A stretch of DNA of 64,000 nt, taken from NCBI GenBank assembly GCA_966128725.1, contig CBHYLN010000004.1, positions 30,040-94,039 of the forward strand, written 5' to 3'. Shown here one piece after another: positions 58,798 to 64,000 of the stretch. This DNA is from JAFDZV01 sp966128725. Its GTDB lineage: Bacteria; Bacteroidota; Ignavibacteria; OLB7. A model generated the notes under the pieces. The model had not been told where the DNA came from. It searched no databases and was given only the letters and a program-made list of their open reading frames with translations. A program made the position numbers and the translations under genes. Every line of letters starts with the position of its first letter. Positions within the stretch are counted from its first letter, which is position 1.

Positions 58798-59619
58798 ATG
58801 AACTTCAGCACATACAAGCCCGGCCCACCGCTGGATCACTTCGTGAACATCTTCTGGTTATACGAAGGCTACACTCTGGAGCATACGCACGAACGGCTGC
58901 TGCCCACCGGAACCGTCGAGCTGGTGATCAGCCTGGAGGAGGAGCATCAGCGCATCTACGATCGCGACGATATCACACGGTACGAACGGTATCGCGGCCC
59001 GTTGGTGTGCGGTCCGCATTCGCGACCGTTTGTGATCGACACGGCCCAGCAGACAGCGATTATCGGCATCAACTTCAAACCGGGCGGCGCGGCGCGTTTC
59101 ATGGGCGTGCCGGCCGGCGAACTGCACAACGAACACATCGAGCTGAACCTGTTATGGAATTCCGCCGCGGCGGAAATGCGCACTGCGAACATGGAAGCGC
59201 CCACCACCGCCGCCAAGTTCCGCGTTCTGGAGCGCAACCTGCTTGCGCGTGCGCGCGGCGGATTTGGCCAGCACCCGGCCGTGGACTATGCCGTAACGCG
59301 GCTGCGTACCCTGCGCGGCACGGCGCCCGTGGCGGAGGTTCTTAACAGCATCGGCCTCAGCAATCGCCGATTCATCGAGTTGTTCCAGCACGAAGTGGGC
59401 CTTACTCCCAAACTGTTCCACCGCATCATGCGGTTCCAGGATGTGATCACCGGCCTTGGCCCCGCCGACCGGGTTAACTGGATCGACGTGGCGCTGGGAT
59501 GCGGCTACTACGATCAGGCGCATTTCATCCACGACTTCCGCACATTCGCCGGCCTGAGCCCAACGGCCTACCTGCGGCAACGAGGCGAGCATCAGAATCA
59601 CGTGCCGATACGGGCATGA
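58798..59619 (+). CDS. AraC-family transcriptional regulator
   Basis: This 273-residue protein has an N-terminal cupin-like sensor domain (HFVNIFWLYEGYTLEHTHER, then LLPTGTVELVISLEEE) of the type found before HTH_18 domains, and a C-terminal double helix-turn-helix: VAEVLNSIGLSNRRFIELFQ, then VALGCGYYDQAHFIHDFRTF and the terminal GLSPTAYL. Target genes are unknown; the VOC gene downstream is a candidate. The preceding 275 bases hold no gene. Confidence 0.88.
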   Translation: MNFSTYKPGPPLDHFVNIFWLYEGYTLEHTHERLLPTGTVELVISLEEEHQRIYDRDDITRYERYRGPLVCGPHSRPFVIDTAQQTAIIGINFKPGGAARFMGVPAGELHNEHIELNLLWNSAAAEMRTANMEAPTTAAKFRVLERNLLARARGGFGQHPAVDYAVTRLRTLRGTAPVAEVLNSIGLSNRRFIELFQHEVGLTPKLFHRIMRFQDVITGLGPADRVNWIDVALGCGYYDQAHFIHDFRTFAGLSPTAYLRQRGEHQNHVPIRA

Positions 59620-59814
59620 TGGATCGCCGTATGGCGGAACCCCATTCCTACATTCCTACACTCCTCCCCACCCCACAACGGCATGCGCCTCGGATGCCGC
59701 ATGCCATGGTGGTCAGTTTTATACAAGACCCGCGCCACCGTCCTTCGCTAGGTTGCAACGCCACCAACCCGGTGGCCAGCAAAACGAATCAACAGCAACA
59801 TTGGAATCAAACCC

Positions 59815-60291
59815 ATGGCAACAACGGTTCAGCCCATCCCCGATAACGCTCGCGGCATCACGCCGTACCTCTGCGTGCGCAACGCGGCACGCGCCATCGA
59901 GTTCTACAAGGCGGCCTTCGGCGCTCAGGAGGTGATGCGCCTGGTTGGGCCGGATGGAGTAATCGGCCACGCGGAGCTCACCATCGTCGGCGCAACGATC
60001 ATGCTCTCCGATGAATTCCCCGACTACGGGGCAATAGGGCCCGAGACGCTGGGCGGCACGCCGAGCACGCTGCACATGTACGTGAACGACGTGGACACAT
60101 TCGTGGCCAACGCCGAGGCCGCCGGCGCAACCATAACCCGCCCGCCCGTCACGGAGTTCTACGGCGATCGATCGGCAAAACTCACCGATCCGTTTGGCCA
60201 TACATGGTCGTTCGCGTCGCGTGTGGAGGAAGTCTCCGTGGAGGAGATGCAGCGCACATACGACGCCATGATGGCCGGCGCCAGCGAATGA
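59815..60291 (+). CDS. VOC-family protein, PhnB/YdfO-like
   Basis: This 158-residue protein has ITPYLCVRNAARAIEFYKAA, then VEFYGDRSAKLTDPFGHTWS with the last metal-ligand region, matching PhnB-like VOC proteins. The reaction is unknown. Confidence 0.82.
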   Translation: MATTVQPIPDNARGITPYLCVRNAARAIEFYKAAFGAQEVMRLVGPDGVIGHAELTIVGATIMLSDEFPDYGAIGPETLGGTPSTLHMYVNDVDTFVANAEAAGATITRPPVTEFYGDRSAKLTDPFGHTWSFASRVEEVSVEEMQRTYDAMMAGASE

Positions 60292-60328
60292 AGCGGATAT
60301 CGAAAATCACGAACACGGAGGACCGACA

Positions 60329-60715
60329 ATGAGCGCGGACGTATTTCGCGATGGGTTCGGCACGGTAACGCCATATCTGGTTACGGACAACCCCGACGGC
60401 CTTGTCGCATTTGCACGCGATGCATTTGGCGGGGTCGAGACCTTCCGTGCAACCGGCTCGGCGGGAGGTTTTCATATCGAGATGCGGTTGGGTGATTCGA
60501 TGATCATGATCGGCGGTGGCGGCACGTCGGGCACAACGCCGATGCCCGCCATGCTGTACCTGTATCTGAACGGCGTGGACGCCGCCTATCGAAGCGCGCT
60601 GGCAGCCGGCGCAACGTCGCTGATGGCGCCGACCGACCAACCGGACGGGGAGCGTCGCGCAGGCGTGGCCGATCCATACGGCAACATGTGGTACATGGGC
60701 TGGGCCGTTGGATAG
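60329..60715 (+). CDS. VOC-family protein
   Basis: This 128-residue protein has VTPYLVTDNPDGLVAFARDA, then IEMRLGDSMIMIGGGG and GVADPYGNMWYMG. It is preceded by a perfect GGAGG and is a close structural relative of the neighbouring VOC gene, so local duplication followed by divergence is likely. Confidence 0.8.
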   Translation: MSADVFRDGFGTVTPYLVTDNPDGLVAFARDAFGGVETFRATGSAGGFHIEMRLGDSMIMIGGGGTSGTTPMPAMLYLYLNGVDAAYRSALAAGATSLMAPTDQPDGERRAGVADPYGNMWYMGWAVG

Positions 60716-60812
60716 GCTATCGGCAGCCGTGAAGCGCGCAACAATGGTGGCCCCGACAAATGGGGCCACCACAACGCTCTGGGATTGTCGGAAGGCAACG
60801 TCCGTGATCCAT

Positions 60813-61421
60813 TCAGTTCAGATAAAACACCAGCCCCAGCGCACCGCTCCCAAGCCCCCACGAATGCCCGGAGCTTTCGCCAAGCAGACGGGCCTCGTCA
60901 TCAAATCGGCTTCTGTTCAGGTTTGCGATATATCTCGCGGTAATCTGCCCAAACAGCCCGATGCGCGGCGAGAGACGATAGTCGGCACCGATGCCGAGCT
61001 GGGCGCTGACGGCCTCCGAAGTGGCCGTGTACTGGTCAACCGAGTCACCAAAGGACCGTGGTGTCAGCGACCGGTGTCGCGACCGGGCATACCCTCCGCC
61101 AAGCACACCGAACAGACCGAACTGGCCGTCGCGTTCCAGATAATATCTCGCTGCCAGCGTACCACCCCACGACACAATCGACGTGGACGAACCGGGCGTT
61201 ACCACCCCATTCTCATCGAAGCCCATACTGCTGTCGTCGGAAACATTGATATCCAACGTTGGGCACAACGCAACATCGTCGCTCAGATGCCACACCGCGC
61301 CGATACCGGCGGTTGAATACCCCACGTAGACTGAGAAGCCGAACTTCCCGGCCTGCTGGGCATGAATCGTCATCGGCATCAGCATTAACACCAGCAGCGA
61401 CATCAGCCACCATAACTTCAT
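60813..61421 (-). CDS. Outer-membrane beta-barrel protein
   Basis: This 202-residue protein has a signal peptide (LWWLMSLLVLMLMPMTIHAQ) and alternating beta strands such as FGFSVYVGYSTAGIGAVWHL and LAARYYLERDGQFGLFGVLG, ending in GALGLVFYLN with a terminal hydrophobic strand. GGGAG precedes the ATG. Function unknown. Confidence 0.7.
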   Translation of the reverse strand: MKLWWLMSLLVLMLMPMTIHAQQAGKFGFSVYVGYSTAGIGAVWHLSDDVALCPTLDINVSDDSSMGFDENGVVTPGSSTSIVSWGGTLAARYYLERDGQFGLFGVLGGGYARSRHRSLTPRSFGDSVDQYTATSEAVSAQLGIGADYRLSPRIGLFGQITARYIANLNRSRFDDEARLLGESSGHSWGLGSGALGLVFYLN

Positions 61422-61731
61422 GATGAACTCCCGCAAGGATTGAAGGACAGGGATTGATGCGCCGGTGGTGGCGCCCGAAGAAGCGCCAGGTGCTCAGGGC
61501 ACCGGCAAGCCGATGTACCCCGGACACACGAACGTGGCATGGATGTCACATTCCTTCGATGGCGGAATATATGCACTATAGGCCATCATCCATTCCCTGC
61601 GGCACATGGAATTCGGCATCCCACATTTCGCATTTGCATTCCCCATTGTGCATCTTGCGCCCTGCGTCTGCGTCCGGCCGATATCAGTTCCCGGCATGCC
61701 CATTATCCGCGACAACCATACCGTGCCCTGC

Positions 61732-62472
61732 ATGAATCCTGTTCTCCGTTTCGCCCTGCTGATGCTCCTTGCCGTTGAAGTTGCGCACGCACAGCACAAG
61801 CCACTGGTGATCACACCGCTCACCGATGGGTTCCATGTCTACACCACATACAAGGAGTACAGCGGCACGCCATTCCCGGCCAACGGCATGTACGTGGTAA
61901 CGAAGGCGGGGGTGGTGATGATCGATTCGCCGTGGGACACCACACAGGCCAAGCCATTGCTGGACTCGATTGCCGCGCGGCACCATCTGCCGGTGGTGCT
62001 GTGCATTGCCACGCATTACCACGCCGATCGCACGGGCAGCTTCGATATCCTGAACCGATACGGCGTCGCAACCTATGCGTCGGCGCATACCGCGCGTCTG
62101 TGCCGCAAGCATGGCGAACAGCAACCTCGGTATCAGTTTACCAGCGATACATCCTTCAGTGTTGGCGGCGTAACGTTCAACACCTTCTTCCCGGGCGCCG
62201 GGCATACGCGCGATAACATCGTGGTCTGGTTTCCGGCGGCGCGGGTGCTGTACGGTGGGTGTTTCGTGAAGAGTGTGGAGGCAGCGGACCTTGGCAATCT
62301 GGCCGATGCCGATGTAGCGCGATGGCCGGCATCGATACGGGCGGTTATCCGGCGCTTCGCGCAAGCGCAGTTCGTGATCCCGGGGCATCAGGCCTGGGGC
62401 GGCACGGAATCACTGCGTCACACGCTGGCATTGCTGACGGCCGGCACGAAGGTTGCACCAAAAGGCAGGTAA
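61732..62472 (+). CDS. bla: Subclass B1 metallo-beta-lactamase
   Basis: This 246-residue protein has a signal peptide (LRFALLMLLAVEVAHAQ) and all zinc ligands of subclass B1: HYHADRTG (His, His, Asp), GAGHTRDN (His), LYGGCFVKS (Cys) and IPGHQAWGG (His). The Cys-containing Zn2 site with GGC.VKS distinguishes B1 from B2 and B3. It probably hydrolyses beta-lactams in the periplasm. Activity is an inference from the motifs. No mobile element or integron is adjacent, so it is probably a chromosomal intrinsic gene. Confidence 0.88.
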   Translation: MNPVLRFALLMLLAVEVAHAQHKPLVITPLTDGFHVYTTYKEYSGTPFPANGMYVVTKAGVVMIDSPWDTTQAKPLLDSIAARHHLPVVLCIATHYHADRTGSFDILNRYGVATYASAHTARLCRKHGEQQPRYQFTSDTSFSVGGVTFNTFFPGAGHTRDNIVVWFPAARVLYGGCFVKSVEAADLGNLADADVARWPASIRAVIRRFAQAQFVIPGHQAWGGTESLRHTLALLTAGTKVAPKGR

Positions 62473-62478
62473 ACCACG

Positions 62479-62497
62479 CCGTGCGCATGCCGCACGG
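62479..62497. terminator. Hairpin between converging genes
   Basis: CCGTGCG and CGCACGG pair across a five-base loop (CATGC), seven bases after the beta-lactamase stop and about 50 bases after the ABC-F end. A bidirectional terminator is possible; no T-tract. Confidence 0.4.
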
Positions 62498-62548
62498 TGC
62501 GCCGCCGGGCGTGGCACCGCGCGGGAACAGCAACCGTTGGCCTGAAGG

Positions 62549-64000
62549 CTACAGGCCGGCCTCCACCCGTTCGATCTCGCCGGCAACCTTTCCCCACTCG
62601 TCGTACAAGGCGGGCAGGCGGGCGGCTATTTCGGCAAGGCGGGCCTGCACACGTTTCGCGCGGTCGAAATCGCCGTACACCTCCGGCGTGGCCAGTTCCA
62701 CATCCAGTACGCCCTGTTCGGTTTCCAGGCGCGCGATTTCCTCCTCGGCCTTTGTAAGGCGCTTGCGCAGATCCTTGGTGGCCGCATAGCGCTTGTTCCG
62801 CTGCTCGGCTTCCAGGCGTTTACGCTCCTTCGGCGAAAGATCATCGGCCTGCTGGGTGCGCGGCGGCTCGGCCCCCCTGGGCGCCCCGGCCGGCGACGCA
62901 GGCTTCGGGCTTCCGGTCTTCTGCGCGCCACCCTTCGGCTTCGCGAACACATCGTCGATTGCGGTGCTCTCGTGCCGCCGCAGGTAATCGTGAATGCCGC
63001 CCAGATACTCCCGGATTCTCCCGTCGCGAAATTCCACGCACTTGCCAACCACGCCGTTCAGGAAGTCGCGATCGTGTGATACCACAACCAACGCGCCGTC
63101 GAACTTGGCCAGCGCATCCTTCAGCACATCCTTGCTGCGCATGTCCAGGTGGTTGGTGGGCTCGTCCAGGATCAGCAGGTTCACGGGCTCCAGCAGCAGC
63201 TTCGCCAGGGCCAGACGCGACTTCTCGCCGCCGGAGAGCACGCCAACCGGCTTGAACACATCGTCGCCCTGAAACAGGAATGCGCCCAGCAGCGTGCGGA
63301 GCTTCAGGCGGATATCGCCGGTGGCCACCGCATCCAGGGTTTCGAGCACGGTGCGCTTGGGATCGAGCTCCTCGGCCTGATGCTGCGCGAAGTAGCCGAT
63401 CGACACGTTATGCCCGATGATGCGTTCGCCCTCGTAGGATTCGAGGCCGCCGATGATGCGGCTGAACGTGGACTTGCCCTCGCCGTTACGGCCAAGGAAG
63501 GCCACCTTCTCGCCGCGCTCCAGCGCGAAATCAACGCCGTGCAGCACGTGATTGCTGCCGTAGCGTTTGTGAACGCCGCGCATCTCGGCAACAACGCGGC
63601 CGCTGCGCGGCGCCGGCGGGAACGAGAAATGCACGCCGGATTCGTCCGGCTCAACCGCGCTTACACGCTCCAGGCGGTCGAGCGCCTTCACACGCGACTG
63701 CACCTGCGTGGCCTTGGTGGCCTTGTATCGGAATCGCTCGATAAACCGTTCGGTTTCGGCGATCATCTTCTGCTGATTTTCGTACGCGGCCTGTTGCAGC
63801 TCGCGCCGCTCCTGCCGCTGCTTCAGATAATACGTGTAGTTGCCGGCGTACACGGTAAGCCGGCCCATCGACATCTCGAACGTGCGGTTGGTGACCGCAT
63901 CAAGGAAGGCGCGGTCGTGCGAGATAAGCAGGATGCTTCCCTCGTAGCGCTTCAGATAGTCCTCAAGCCACGTCAGCGATTCGATATCCAGGTGGTTGGT
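62549..64000 (-). CDS. ABC-F family ATPase (partial, continues beyond the window)
   Basis: This is the C-terminal 483 residues of an ABC-F protein, cut by the right edge. The first ATPase end is seen in TNHLDIESLTWLEDYLKRYE and LISHDRAFLD; the linker follows (TVYAGNYTYYLKQRQERREL), then the second ATPase with Walker A FLGRNGEGKSTF, signature LSGGEKSRLALAKLL and DEPTNHLDM. The C-terminus is a coiled coil (about the last 70 residues) preceded by a Pro/Ala-rich linker. ABC-F proteins bind ribosomes, aiding translation or giving antibiotic protection. The subfamily cannot be fixed from this part. Confidence 0.92.
   Translation of the reverse strand, partial: TNHLDIESLTWLEDYLKRYEGSILLISHDRAFLDAVTNRTFEMSMGRLTVYAGNYTYYLKQRQERRELQQAAYENQQKMIAETERFIERFRYKATKATQVQSRVKALDRLERVSAVEPDESGVHFSFPPAPRSGRVVAEMRGVHKRYGSNHVLHGVDFALERGEKVAFLGRNGEGKSTFSRIIGGLESYEGERIIGHNVSIGYFAQHQAEELDPKRTVLETLDAVATGDIRLKLRTLLGAFLFQGDDVFKPVGVLSGGEKSRLALAKLLLEPVNLLILDEPTNHLDMRSKDVLKDALAKFDGALVVVSHDRDFLNGVVGKCVEFRDGRIREYLGGIHDYLRRHESTAIDDVFAKPKGGAQKTGSPKPASPAGAPRGAEPPRTQQADDLSPKERKRLEAEQRNKRYAATKDLRKRLTKAEEEIARLETEQGVLDVELATPEVYGDFDRAKRVQARLAEIAARLPALYDEWGKVAGEIERVEAGL

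Overview
The window is GC-rich, gene-dense bacterial chromosome, read here as a member of the Bacteroidota/Chlorobiota superphylum and possibly close to Kapaibacteria (inference). Support comes from the short RpoD-type sigma factor lacking region 1.1, an alternative complex III plus caa3 oxidase respiratory operon, a Bacteroidota-type Hc1 histone-like protein, promoter matches of the TTG-N18/20-TAnnTTTG kind, and a sulfite reductase with a HEPN-like tail. Many genes also have clear Shine-Dalgarno sequences.

Layout. 0-11 kb (+): end of an unknown gene, primary sigma factor, a split HldE pair (heptose kinase and nucleotidyltransferase), TamB, a GNAT-like protein and an RlpA-like protein with a perfect terminator. 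11.3-24.9 kb (-): one long operon ordered actA-actB-actC-actD-actE-actF, a small membrane protein, a SCO copper chaperone, then ctaC-ctaD-ctaE-ctaF. This forms a quinol to cytochrome c to O2 chain. 25-29 kb: an EF-G paralogue (-), a cupredoxin-like lipoprotein (+) and a DUF4397 lipoprotein (-). 29.4-36.1 kb (+): uvrA, histone-like protein, a lipoprotein, a LytR_C protein, rsfS and an ArgRS-like protein lacking its catalytic core. 36-38.6 kb: metallophosphoesterase (-), tRNA-Arg(TCT), and a cysteine-rich secreted protein. 38.8-48.8 kb: mostly small accessory single-domain genes on +. 48.9-57.2 kb (-): a sulfate-assimilation operon encoding sulfite reductase, CobA, a siroheme-synthase/TSUP fusion, CysH, CysD and CysN. 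57.5-64 kb: small membrane proteins, an AraC regulator, two VOC proteins, a beta-barrel protein, a subclass B1 metallo-beta-lactamase and a partial ABC-F ATPase.

Main discovery: the leader of the sulfate-assimilation operon carries two successive short ORFs with runs of cysteine codons (five and four in a row). Each is followed by a related hairpin plus T-tract terminator. A plausible antiterminator pairing can be drawn in both, with the same unpaired T. This reads as a tandem cysteine attenuator, in which starvation for charged tRNA-Cys would stall ribosomes and release expression of cysteine biosynthesis. Other points of interest are the ArgRS N-domain plus DALR protein without a catalytic core, the siroheme-synthase/TSUP fusion, and the metallo-beta-lactamase.
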